A stretch of DNA of 64,000 nt from RUG191 sp045642225 (GCA_045642225.1 JAZUIN010000018.1:34343-98342), one strand, 5' to 3'; counted from the stretch's first letter, positions 52,953-61,315 are shown. Notes: generated by a model not told the origin, from the letters alone. Made by a program: numbers and translations.

Positions 52953-53837
52953 ATGACAGGTAAAATAATTAAAGGAATATCCGGATTCTACTACATTGAT
53001 GTGGCAGAATCCGGTATTTATGAATGTAAGGCAAAAGGAATATTTAGAAAAGAAGGCAAGAAGCCTTTGGTGGGAGATAATGTTGAGATAGAAGTGTTGT
53101 CCGAAGAGGATAAGCTTGGAAATGTTATAGAAATCCTACCGCGAAAGAATGATTTGATTCGTCCCGCTGTGGCAAATGTAGATCAAGCATTGATTATATT
53201 TTCGGCAGAGAATCCAAAGCCTAATTTTAACTTATTAGACCGTTTTCTTGTTATGATGGAATATCAAGAGGTTCCAGTTGTAATTTGCTTTAATAAAGTG
53301 GATTTGTGCACAGATGAATATTTGAAAAGCTTAGCTGAAATATATTATGCAGCAGGCTATGAAATAATATTTACAAGTGCAAAGCGCGAAATTAATCTTG
53401 ATAAGGTTAAGGAGGTTTTGAAGGGAAAAACATCTACTGTTGCAGGTCCTTCTGGCGCAGGCAAGTCTTCTTTGATTAACAAGCTGCAAGACAATATAAC
53501 AATGGAAACTGGAGAGATTAGTAAGAAGCTTGGACGCGGTCGACACACCACAAGACACAGCGAATTAATTCGACTCGATATACAACAAAGCAGCTTTATT
53601 GTTGATACTCCAGGATTTTCGACAATGGATATTCCAGGGTTTGAGAAAGAGGACTTGAAAATGTGTTACCCAGAATTTGTGGAATTAATGTCAGAGTGTA
53701 AGTTCTCAAGCTGTGCACATATAAATGAACCAGGATGCGCTGTCAAAGCTGCAGTGAGTCAGGGTGATATTTCAAATGTTAGATATGATAATTATGTCAA
53801 GCTTTATGAAGAGCTTGAATTGAAGCCAAGGTATTAG
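52953..53837 (+). CDS. rsgA: Ribosome small-subunit-dependent GTPase RsgA
   Basis: A 294-residue circularly permuted GTPase for 30S maturation. OB domain first, then FNKVDL (G4), TSAK (G5), GPSGAGKSSLIN (G1) and DTPGFS (G3) in permuted order, and a C-terminal zinc site in CKFSSCAHINEPGC. It follows the kinase by 13 bases; the ribosome site is weak (ATAGGTA). Confidence 0.95.
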   Translation: MTGKIIKGISGFYYIDVAESGIYECKAKGIFRKEGKKPLVGDNVEIEVLSEEDKLGNVIEILPRKNDLIRPAVANVDQALIIFSAENPKPNFNLLDRFLVMMEYQEVPVVICFNKVDLCTDEYLKSLAEIYYAAGYEIIFTSAKREINLDKVKEVLKGKTSTVAGPSGAGKSSLINKLQDNITMETGEISKKLGRGRHTTRHSELIRLDIQQSSFIVDTPGFSTMDIPGFEKEDLKMCYPEFVELMSECKFSSCAHINEPGCAVKAAVSQGDISNVRYDNYVKLYEELELKPRY

Positions 53838-53929
53838 GGTTTGATAATAGTGTTATAGTTAAAATAATATTAATTAGTTAAAAATAGTATTGTGTATGAA
53901 TTATTGTTTGAGTATAAGAAGGAGAAACC

Positions 53930-54583
53930 ATGAATAATTGTTTGTCACCATCGATTTTATCAAGTGATTTTGGTAAGCTTGGAGAAGATATTAGAATAGT
54001 TGATGAAGCAGGAGCAGAATACATCCACGTTGATGTTATGGACGGTATGTTTGTACCAAGCATTTCTATTGGAATGCCTGTTGTGAAATCAATCAGAAAT
54101 TACACGGACAAGGTGTTAGACGTGCATCTTATGATTGAAGATCCAGACAGATATATTGAAGAATTTGCAAAGGCTGGTGCTGATATTATTACAGTACATG
54201 CTGAGGCGTGTAAGCATCTTGATAGAACTATTGAACTTATCAAGTCTACAGGCGTACTTGCGGCAGTTGCATTAAATCCTGCAACACCTCTTTCGGCAAT
54301 TGAATATGTATTGCCTAAGCTTGATATGGTACTTATTATGTCAGTTAATCCAGGTTTTGGCGGACAGAAATTTATTCCATATTCAATTGATAAGATTCGC
54401 AAGTTGAAGGCTATGCTTGATGAGAGGAATCTCAAGATAGATGTTGAAGTTGACGGTGGGGTTAATCTTGAAAATGTTAAGGAAATAATTGATGCTGGAG
54501 CCAATATTATAGTGGCTGGCTCAGCAGTATTTTCAGGTGATGCAGCATTAAATGTTGAGAAGTTTCTTGAGATATTGAATTAA
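53930..54583 (+). CDS. rpe: Ribulose-phosphate 3-epimerase
   Basis: A 217-residue TIM-barrel enzyme of the pentose phosphate pathway. Motifs LSPSILSSDFGKLGED, HVDVMDGMFVP, HLMIEDPDRYI and NPGFGGQKFI carry the metal ligands and phosphate site. AGAAGGAG precedes the ATG. Confidence 0.96.
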   Translation: MNNCLSPSILSSDFGKLGEDIRIVDEAGAEYIHVDVMDGMFVPSISIGMPVVKSIRNYTDKVLDVHLMIEDPDRYIEEFAKAGADIITVHAEACKHLDRTIELIKSTGVLAAVALNPATPLSAIEYVLPKLDMVLIMSVNPGFGGQKFIPYSIDKIRKLKAMLDERNLKIDVEVDGGVNLENVKEIIDAGANIIVAGSAVFSGDAALNVEKFLEILN

Positions 54584-54647
54584 TATTTTCTTAGTGTTTT
54601 TTGATAGAATTAACTAGAAAGTATTTGATTGAATTATTTGGAAGTTA

Positions 54648-54810
54648 GAATTATAGAAATATTTGTAAATTGGAATATAGAAATATTTGGAAATTAGAAT
54701 TATAGAAATATTTGGAAGTTGAATATAGAAATAATTGTAAATTAGAATATAGAAATATTTGGAAGTTAGAACATAGAAATAATTGTAAATTAGAATATAG
54801 AAATATTTGA
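54648..54810 (+). repeat. About seven tandem 24-bp AT-rich repeats between rpe and thiN
   Basis: The unit is roughly GAATATAGAAATATTTGGAAGTTA. Units alternate between AAATATTTG and AAATAATTG forms in the second half of the array, suggesting a 48-bp higher-order period. An incomplete copy precedes it at 54631. Unit 7 ends near the thiN promoter region. Confidence 0.9.
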
Positions 54811-54859
54811 AAAAATCAGATAGATAATAAAGTATAGTCTGGGATATTGAGGGGGATTT

Positions 54860-55585
54860 ATGGCAGAACAAAAAATATATATTATAGCTGGCGGTCACGT
54901 AGACGATGAATTCATTAAGAAGCAGCTTTGTGATAAGAAGGGCAATAAGAAGAAGGACGTATACATTATTGCTGTAGATAAAGGTCTTGATTGTCTATAT
55001 AGACTAGAGATAAATCCTGATGAAGTGATTGGAGATTTAGATTCTGTATCAAATGAAGCAAGAATTGCACTAGGGCTCAAGCCAATCGGTAGGAAGAAGG
55101 TAGAAGTAGCAGAGGATGCATTTACATTTGACATACTTCCTTATCATATTAGACAATTAGATCCAGTCAAAGATCAAACTGATACGGAAGAAGCAATAAG
55201 ATTTGCGCTACGTTATTTCAAGAAATGTGAAATGGTTATTCTAGGAGCAACAGGAACAAGAGTAGACCATATGTTAGGTAATATTGGTATACTAGGTCTA
55301 GGGTTGATGTCAGGGTACAACATTGTTTTGATGGATGAGCATAATAAGGTTCAATTGCTTACAGATGAGATAACAATTAGTAAGAAGAAGCAGTTTGGAG
55401 ATTTTGTATCGGTTATGCCATATACAGATGATGCTGTAATTACGATGACAGGCTTCAAATATAATGTTGATAATGAGCCTTTTAAGAAACATTTGTCACT
55501 AGGCGTAAGCAATGAGATTGTTGATGCAGAAGCGACAATCAAGGTTGAAGAAGGAATAGCAATTCTCATTGAAGCAAGAGATTAA
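54860..55585 (+). CDS. thiN: Thiamine diphosphokinase
   Basis: A 241-residue enzyme phosphorylating thiamine to thiamine diphosphate. Motifs GDLDS, KDQTDTEEAI and GATGTRVDHMLGN are diagnostic. A ~30-residue insertion between GDLDS and KDQTD (about residues 70-100, ending FTFDILPYHIRQLDPV) makes it longer than typical ~210-residue homologues. It closes the def-thiN cluster, with a terminator at 55643. Confidence 0.9.
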   Translation: MAEQKIYIIAGGHVDDEFIKKQLCDKKGNKKKDVYIIAVDKGLDCLYRLEINPDEVIGDLDSVSNEARIALGLKPIGRKKVEVAEDAFTFDILPYHIRQLDPVKDQTDTEEAIRFALRYFKKCEMVILGATGTRVDHMLGNIGILGLGLMSGYNIVLMDEHNKVQLLTDEITISKKKQFGDFVSVMPYTDDAVITMTGFKYNVDNEPFKKHLSLGVSNEIVDAEATIKVEEGIAILIEARD

Positions 55586-55642
55586 GAGACTTTAAGAATT
55601 GTGCCAATAGTGTCGGCATAATTAGATAAGAATAGAATTATA

Positions 55643-55681
55643 AGAAACTCTAGGAAATTTTCCCAAGGGTTTCTTTTTTTT
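55643..55681 (+). terminator. Rho-independent terminator after thiN
   Basis: AGAAACTCT (from 55643) pairs with AGGGTTTCT with one G-T pair, followed by a run of eight T. Confidence 0.85.
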
Positions 55682-55839
55682 GTGTTGGAATACTGTCAAT
55701 ATTTTTATAAAAATACCTTGAATAAATACAAGAGGAATGATATATTTTATTTAATTAATTAAAATGATTAATTAAATATCTAGAAATGAATATCTAATAT
55801 CTAGATATAAACAATTTCTTAAATTGAAAGGAAAAACAA

Positions 55840-57273
55840 ATGAGTACGAGTAAAAGAATAGTATACCTTATCATTGGACCAGCATTATATTTCGCAATAT
55901 GGCTTTTGGCAGCTAATTTAGGTAATGTTGATCCTGCAGCAGCAAAAGGTATTGGTACAGCAGTATGGATGATTTTTTGGTGGGTTACAAGACCTGTTGA
56001 TATTACAGTTACAGCGTTACTACCAGTTATTATTAATGCGTTATTTAGTATTGTTCCAATGGAGGATATTATTTCTCAGTACTCCTCTAGTAGTATTATT
56101 TTGATATTTGGTTCATGTCTACTTACAGCGCCATGGGCGTCTATTGGATTAGATAAGCGTATTTCACTTAAGGCATTGTCTTTGATAGGACCTTCTATGA
56201 AGTCTCAGATTGCTGTGTGGCTTCTTGCCTCAGCAGTTATGTCTAATATGATGCCAAATGTAGTTGTTGTAGCAATATTTACACCAATAGCAGTAGCAAT
56301 GCTTAAAGCCGCTGGATATGATGATATCAAGAAGTGCGAGCCAGCAGTACCAATTCTTTGTGCTATTGCATGGGGTTCACAATTAGGTGGCGCAGGTACT
56401 CCTCTAGGAGGAGCTATGAACATCACTGCAATATCTTTTATTGAAGATGTAACAGGCAAAGAATTTATGTATGTTGATTGGCTTACAAGAATGCTTCCAT
56501 ACACAATTATTGTTACAGTGATTTGCTTATTAATCATGATGTTTAGACCTAGCAAGGTTAAATCACTTTCAGGAACTAAGGAATATTTTAAGGAAAGTTA
56601 TGCTGCACTTGGACCAATGAAAGGTGTAGAGAAGATTAGTTTAGTATTATTTATTATTGCGATGCTAGGCTCATTTATTCGTCCTTTATATGCTGATTTA
56701 TTACCTGGACTAGTACCAGCATATTTATTCTTATTAACAGGATTTATCAACTTCGTAATTATTGCAGCAGATAAGAAGGGCATAAAGGCACCATTACTTT
56801 CTTGGGATACAGCTCAGAAGGAAGTTATGTGGGGAATGTTGCTTCTATTTGCAGGCGGTTTGGCATTAGGCAAGATTCTTACAGGTTCTGGAGCTAATGA
56901 CGTTATTGCAAATGTTATTTCAGGACTTAACCTTGAGGGCGGACTCGGAACAGTTGTTGTATTTGCAGTGATTGCAGCTCTTATTTCGGAAATGACTAAC
57001 TCAACAGTTTCTGCTGCTGTAACACTTCCTATTGCGATTGGTGTAACTACTAAGCTAGGACTTAATCCAATACCTTACATTTTCACAACAGCAATGGCTA
57101 TGAACTATGAGTCGTTACTTCCTGTAAGTGTAAGAGCTATTTCTGTAAGTCATGGATTAGATCCAAGCAAGCTTATGAAAAGTGGAGCCTTAATTACTAT
57201 TGTAAGACTCGTTGTAGCGATAGCTGTAGGATATGTAATGATGCTTGTTTGGCCAGGTTTCGGACAACTATAA
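55840..57273 (+). CDS. SLC13/DASS-family anion:sodium symporter
   Basis: A 477-residue transporter with about 11-12 transmembrane helices. Two helix-pin motifs are visible: LGGAGTPLGGAMNI (about residue 185) and SEMTNSTVSAAVTLP (about 383), matching the SNT/SNS-type sites of the divalent anion:Na+ symporter family. Likely substrates are C4-dicarboxylates, citrate or another anion; the sequence does not decide. AAAGGAAA precedes the ATG. The 254-base region before it is AT-rich and has only short palindromes. Confidence 0.88.
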   Translation: MSTSKRIVYLIIGPALYFAIWLLAANLGNVDPAAAKGIGTAVWMIFWWVTRPVDITVTALLPVIINALFSIVPMEDIISQYSSSSIILIFGSCLLTAPWASIGLDKRISLKALSLIGPSMKSQIAVWLLASAVMSNMMPNVVVVAIFTPIAVAMLKAAGYDDIKKCEPAVPILCAIAWGSQLGGAGTPLGGAMNITAISFIEDVTGKEFMYVDWLTRMLPYTIIVTVICLLIMMFRPSKVKSLSGTKEYFKESYAALGPMKGVEKISLVLFIIAMLGSFIRPLYADLLPGLVPAYLFLLTGFINFVIIAADKKGIKAPLLSWDTAQKEVMWGMLLLFAGGLALGKILTGSGANDVIANVISGLNLEGGLGTVVVFAVIAALISEMTNSTVSAAVTLPIAIGVTTKLGLNPIPYIFTTAMAMNYESLLPVSVRAISVSHGLDPSKLMKSGALITIVRLVVAIAVGYVMMLVWPGFGQL

Positions 57274-57302
57274 AAAAATATACAAAAACTATGTATATTT
57301 TG

Positions 57303-57331
57303 TTGAACATTTTACAAATCTAAAGTATAAT
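57303..57331 (+). promoter_or_regulatory. Promoter of the soluble chemoreceptor-like gene
   Basis: TTGAAC (57303-57308), 17-bp spacer, TATAAT (57326-57331). The leader then contains an 8-bp stem (CTTATACC 57347-57354 with GGTATAAG 57375-57382) around a 20-base loop, ending about 15 bases before the ribosome site. Confidence 0.7.
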
Positions 57332-57405
57332 TATCGTAGTTGTTTACTTATACCTAGTGAGAACGGAAAATTTGGGTATAAGATTTAGAAAGGTGGTTTT
57401 TATTT

Positions 57406-58206
57406 ATGAGTCCAGAATTACAATTATATGTTGACAGAATCGAAGAAATCCGTGCATTGTTTGAGGACGGTGCAATTGTTTCTGTATTAGATAAAGATGG
57501 TATATGCCTTAAGTATTCAATGCCAGAGGATATGGAGCCTACAATGGGTGTTGGTAGTAAGATTGATGATACTACTGGAGCATTCCAAAGATGTGTTGAG
57601 ACAGCAACAAGACAACACAATGTATTACCTAAAGAAGTTATGGGTTATTCATTAGAAGGTAACTTAGTTCCAATTATGGATAATGGTGAAGTAGTTGGAG
57701 TTCTAATCAGTACATATCCAGTTGATGAAGAGAAGGAGAAGCGCGAAGAGATTGAATTGACATTCCGCAAGTCAATGGAAGATGTTAATACTGCTGTAGA
57801 AGAAGTTACAGAGAAGATGCAGAAGCTTACAGAAGAGTTGTCAGTTGTAATTAATGATACAGAAGAGATTGAAGCTGATGTAGATGTAGCATCTAAGGTT
57901 GTTGGTAATGTTGAGAAGAATGCTTCAAGATCTAATATCTTGGCACTTAACGCTTCTATTGAAGCAGCTAGAAGTGGTGAAGCAGGTAGAGGTTTTGCTG
58001 TAGTTGCTGAGGAGATGGGTAAGCTTGCTACAGAAAGTAGTACAGCTGCTGTTCAAACAATGAAGACACTTGAAGGTATCTTCGAAAGACTTGAGAAGAT
58101 TACTGATGAAGTTAAGAGTGTTGGTAAAGATGCCGCTTCAAATGTTGAAAGTATTGAGAATATCAATGGTATTCTACAAGAAGCATTTAAGACTTTTGAT
58201 GAATAA
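57406..58206 (+). CDS. Small soluble methyl-accepting-chemotaxis-like protein
   Basis: A 266-residue protein with no transmembrane segment. Residues ~1-110 form a PAS/GAF-like sensor module (IVSVLDKDGICLKYS ... GNLVPIMDNGEVVGVLIST). After a coiled coil, residues ~175-215 carry the conserved chemoreceptor hairpin tip (NILALNASIEAARSGEAGRG, then FAVVAEEMGKLA). The signalling domain is very short and ends at ~265. It is expressed from its own promoter and closed by a strong terminator. It could dock CheA/CheW in the cytosol or influence pilus or other polar signalling; no che genes are in the window. Confidence 0.85.
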   Translation: MSPELQLYVDRIEEIRALFEDGAIVSVLDKDGICLKYSMPEDMEPTMGVGSKIDDTTGAFQRCVETATRQHNVLPKEVMGYSLEGNLVPIMDNGEVVGVLISTYPVDEEKEKREEIELTFRKSMEDVNTAVEEVTEKMQKLTEELSVVINDTEEIEADVDVASKVVGNVEKNASRSNILALNASIEAARSGEAGRGFAVVAEEMGKLATESSTAAVQTMKTLEGIFERLEKITDEVKSVGKDAASNVESIENINGILQEAFKTFDE

Positions 58207-58275
58207 GATATGGATTATTAGTTTATAGCGAATAAGGGCTATCAATTATTAATTTGTAGTGAATAATGATTTATT

Positions 58276-58305
58276 AGAGAGTGCAGATTGCACTCTCTTT
58301 TTTTG
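58276..58305 (+). terminator. Rho-independent terminator after the chemoreceptor-like gene
   Basis: A perfect 10-bp stem (AGAGAGTGCA 58276-58285 with TGCACTCTCT 58289-58298), a 3-base loop and a T tract. Confidence 0.93.
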
Positions 58306-58347
58306 TAGAAGGGAAAGAGAAGGGATAATTTTTTGTGTTTTGTTATA

Positions 58348-58386
58348 TTACCACCTGAGCGCTTAAATTAAGGCACCAGGTGGTAA
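58348..58386. other. Perfect 10-bp inverted repeat in the 58207-58522 intergenic region
   Basis: TTACCACCTG (58348-58357) is matched by CAGGTGGTAA (58377-58386) around 19 bases. No T tract follows. It may be an operator or an RNA stem upstream of the DUF6033-like gene. The rest of this ~316-base gap holds the terminator at 58276 and AT-rich sequence without clear signals. Confidence 0.6.
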
Positions 58387-58522
58387 AGCGAGCCAATATT
58401 TAATGAAAATTATATATATATATTAAGAAATATTAAATTATATCCGAAGTTATATATAGAAAACTATAACTATCTATATGGCAAAAAGGATTTTGCTATG
58501 CATTTTCAAGGAGGAAGAAGAA

Positions 58523-59284
58523 ATGACAGGTATCGAGAATTATAATCAAATGAATGCTATTTCGGCATATCAATCCAAGGTTAATGACAAGAAAACTGAG
58601 GGCACCAAGGAAGCTTCCAAATATGGTAAGACTATTGGTGAACCAGAGCTATCCAAAGAAGGCGCGAAATATTACGAGCAGCTTAAGAAGAAATTCGGCC
58701 AGTATGATTTTGTGCTTGTGAGCGAAAGTGAAAAGGCTAACGCACAGGCTAATGCATCAAAATATGCTAATGGAATGAAGACGGTGGTTTTGATTGATGA
58801 AGCCAAGATTGAGAAGATGGCAACTGATAAAGAATTCCGCAAGAAATATGAAAATATCTTAAGTGGTGCAGGACAACAATTAGAACAACTTAAGTCTAGT
58901 ATGGTACCATCAGGAGCGCCTATTGAAGGCTATGGCATACAAGTAAATGATGATGGAACTACAACATTATTTGCTGTTCTTAAGAAGCAAGGTGATGCTC
59001 AAGCTAAGAGAATTGAAGCAAAGCAAGAGAAGAAGTTAGAAGAGAAGAAAGCTGCTAAGAAGGCTGAGGCGAAGGAAGCCGCGAAGGAGCGGATAGAAAA
59101 TGCTAGAGAGAAGGCGAAAGATTCTGACGTCAAGGTGGAAGACGATGATACTGTAACGCTTACAGCAAATTCTGTTGAAGAGCTTATTAAGAAAATTGAA
59201 GAATACACATTTTCAATGAGAAGCGATAGTGTTATGACAGAGGCTGAGGCTGCAGTTGGAGGCAATATCGATTTCGCAGGCTAA
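58523..59284 (+). CDS. DUF6033-like protein
   Basis: A 253-residue protein resembling a Lachnospiraceae family I know as DUF6033: a short N-terminal Asn/Tyr-rich peptide, a small alpha/beta domain (KKFGQYDFVLVSESEKANAQ ... VVLIDEAKIEKMA), a very charged helical segment of Lys/Glu/Ala (~170-220) and the conserved ending RSDSVMTEAEAAVGGNIDF. There is no signal peptide or membrane segment. Function unknown. AAGGAGGA precedes ATG 58523; the frame is open from 58478. It is 17 bases before the next gene. Confidence 0.8.
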   Translation: MTGIENYNQMNAISAYQSKVNDKKTEGTKEASKYGKTIGEPELSKEGAKYYEQLKKKFGQYDFVLVSESEKANAQANASKYANGMKTVVLIDEAKIEKMATDKEFRKKYENILSGAGQQLEQLKSSMVPSGAPIEGYGIQVNDDGTTTLFAVLKKQGDAQAKRIEAKQEKKLEEKKAAKKAEAKEAAKERIENAREKAKDSDVKVEDDDTVTLTANSVEELIKKIEEYTFSMRSDSVMTEAEAAVGGNIDFAG

Positions 59285-59301
59285 GACAGTGGGGTGGTTT
59301 T

Positions 59302-60384
59302 ATGAAAGCAATTGGTACAGGAGCTGTTGCAACACCGCCTAAATCATATGATGTTAATAGTTCAAGAAGTGGTAAAGTATTTAAGTATAAGAAGCCTGAA
59401 CAATTAACTAATTCAAAAAAAGCAAACGAGAAAAATCTTTCTGAGAAAATTCGTGACCTTAAGAAGCAAAATAAAGATGGAAACAATGCTTTAAAGTTGA
59501 AAAATTCATATTATGAAGGAAGCGTTGCACATGCAAATTCTTTAGAAAATAATAGACTAAATAAGAAAAATACATCAACAGAGCTTAAGCAATTAAAGTA
59601 CAGCTATAAGTCTGTAGCGAATAAAATAATGAGCGCTAAAACATCTCAAAGTGCAAAACAAGCAGTTAGCCAAGCTACACGTGAAGTTTCTAGACTCAAA
59701 AAACTTCGTGAAGATGACAAATATGATTCAGATGAATTAGAGGCTGCAATTGCACATGCTAAAGCTATGGAGAGAGTTGCCAAGAAAAAGGTTAAACATT
59801 TACAAGCTGAAGAAATGGCCAAAATCAAGCAAGGTTCTAATGTAGGACAGCTTGACGAGAAAGAGGTCGATGAGACTTCAGAAGAAGAGAAGACAGATGA
59901 GGTAGCTCAAGAGGATGAAGTTTTAGAGGAAGAGGAGCTTTCAAAGCAGATTAGAGATGATTTGCTTTCGGATACTGAATATGAGATGTTAGATACACCA
60001 ATATCTATGGAGCTAGAGGATGTAGTTTCTGAAATGTCTGAAAGCATGGAAGAAATGCTGTCTGAAGTGGCTGAAAGCGTGGAAGACTTGATGTCAGATT
60101 TGACGTCTGAGATGGAATTTGATATTGATCCAAGTGACCTTAAGATGATGAAGATTAAGCATCGTAACAAGGAAATGAAGGATATTATCAAGGCTGATAT
60201 GGAGTATCTAAAAGCGGTATTTGATAAGCTAGAAGGTAATAGCTCTAAAGCATCACCTAGTTCGGCGCCAGTAGCCGAGAGCGCACCAGTAGCACAGAAT
60301 GCGGTTGTAATAGGGGGTGCTGCTCCAGTCATGACGCTTGATAGTGTGTCGACAGGTGACATTTCTATAGATGTTACAATTTGA
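59302..60384 (+). CDS. Hypothetical coiled-coil protein, partner of the DUF6033-like gene
   Basis: A 360-residue protein that is mostly helical and highly charged. Residues ~85-175 (ELKQLKYSYKSVANKIMSAK, then ELEAAIAHAKAMERVAKKKVKH) are similar to genes I recall next to DUF6033 genes in Lachnospiraceae. An acidic stretch (~190-275) with repeated Ser-Glu-Met patterns and an Ala/Pro-rich tail follow. There is no signal peptide. The function is unknown; co-transcription with its neighbour is likely. Confidence 0.75.
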   Translation: MKAIGTGAVATPPKSYDVNSSRSGKVFKYKKPEQLTNSKKANEKNLSEKIRDLKKQNKDGNNALKLKNSYYEGSVAHANSLENNRLNKKNTSTELKQLKYSYKSVANKIMSAKTSQSAKQAVSQATREVSRLKKLREDDKYDSDELEAAIAHAKAMERVAKKKVKHLQAEEMAKIKQGSNVGQLDEKEVDETSEEEKTDEVAQEDEVLEEEELSKQIRDDLLSDTEYEMLDTPISMELEDVVSEMSESMEEMLSEVAESVEDLMSDLTSEMEFDIDPSDLKMMKIKHRNKEMKDIIKADMEYLKAVFDKLEGNSSKASPSSAPVAESAPVAQNAVVIGGAAPVMTLDSVSTGDISIDVTI

Positions 60385-60425
60385 TGTAGAGAGAGTTGTG
60401 GCATTTATATTGATGTGAAATACAT

Positions 60426-60454
60426 TTGACATTTTTTGAAAAATATATTGTAAT
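60426..60454 (+). promoter_or_regulatory. Promoter with an adjacent inverted repeat upstream of the FliD_C-like gene
   Basis: TTGACA (60426-60431), a 17-bp spacer and TGTAAT (60449-60454). Just downstream an imperfect palindrome around 60459-60487 (TGTAACATTTT ... AAATGTGTTACA) would overlap the start site. It may serve as an operator, and a leader of about 140 bases follows. Confidence 0.55.
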
Positions 60455-60605
60455 CACTGTGTAACATTTTGAAAAATGTGTTACAATGTTGATAGACAGA
60501 TAATGTTATGTTAAATGACAAGGTGATATTTACATTTATCTTGAAATAATATATGGATGTAAATGTAATAATATATAGGTAAGAATATATAGAAGGGAGA
60601 GTCTT

Positions 60606-61292
60606 ATGGCACAATTTGATATTTCATCTTTTTTTAATAAGAGTAGTGGAATGAGTGCTTTTAATTATTCTGATTATAGTATGATTAAAAGTGGCGGATA
60701 TAAGAAGCTTATGAAGTCTTATTATAATAAGGCTGATAATACAAGCGTTAAAGCAGATAAGACTGATAAGACAGATAGAACGAATAAGAAGACAGGTGTT
60801 GTAGATACAACAGGTCTTACACCAATGAAGAAGCAAGCAGCTTCTTTGCAAAAGACTGCAAGTGACATTACTAAGTCAGATGCATTTAAAGCTAATGGTG
60901 GAAATTATGACACAGAGAAGATTGCAGGCGCGGTGAATAATTTTGTTAAGGATTACAATAGTACAATTGAACAGTCCGACAAGATTACATCTAAGGATGT
61001 TACGCAACAAGTAGGCTTTATGAAGAGCATGACTAAGACTATGTCTAAGGCTTTATCGCAAGTAGGAATTACAGTTGGCGATGACGGCAAGTTGAATGTC
61101 AATGAAGAGACACTTAAGAACGCTGATATGAAAAATGTTAAATCATTATTTTCAGGTTCATATTCATATGCATCACAAATTGCTGATAAAGCAAGCGCTA
61201 TAGGAAGTGCAGTTGCAAGAAGTTCAAGTATGTATACTAATAGCGGTTCTTCATACAGTTCAGTTTCAAGCATGTACTCTGATTGGATTTAA
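60606..61292 (+). CDS. FliD C-terminal-domain-like protein
   Basis: A 228-residue protein. The N-terminal ~85 residues are Tyr/Ser/Lys-rich without a known domain. From ~105 (AVNNFVKDYNSTIEQ) through GITVGDDGKLNVNEETLKNA and VKSLFSGSYSYASQIADKAS to the Ser-rich end it follows the C-terminal part of flagellar cap protein FliD. Full FliD is 450 or more residues, and no D2/D3 domains are present. No flagellar genes are in the window. It may be an export-related relic or a self-standing secreted protein. Ribosome site GAAGGGAG; its own promoter at 60426. Confidence 0.75.
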   Translation: MAQFDISSFFNKSSGMSAFNYSDYSMIKSGGYKKLMKSYYNKADNTSVKADKTDKTDRTNKKTGVVDTTGLTPMKKQAASLQKTASDITKSDAFKANGGNYDTEKIAGAVNNFVKDYNSTIEQSDKITSKDVTQQVGFMKSMTKTMSKALSQVGITVGDDGKLNVNEETLKNADMKNVKSLFSGSYSYASQIADKASAIGSAVARSSSMYTNSGSSYSSVSSMYSDWI

Positions 61293-61315
61293 GCGAAAGT
61301 TTGATAGTTGATTTT

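Noticed and set aside
54614..54898. Minus-strand ORF encoding a repetitive Tyr/Phe/Ile peptide (KYFYI)
   Set aside because: It is a translation of the 24-bp non-coding repeats and runs into the thiN start; no ribosome site supports it.
57347..57382. Riboswitch in the leader of the chemoreceptor-like gene
   Set aside because: Only one 8-bp stem with a 20-base loop is visible, and no known aptamer consensus; it is recorded as a simple hairpin.
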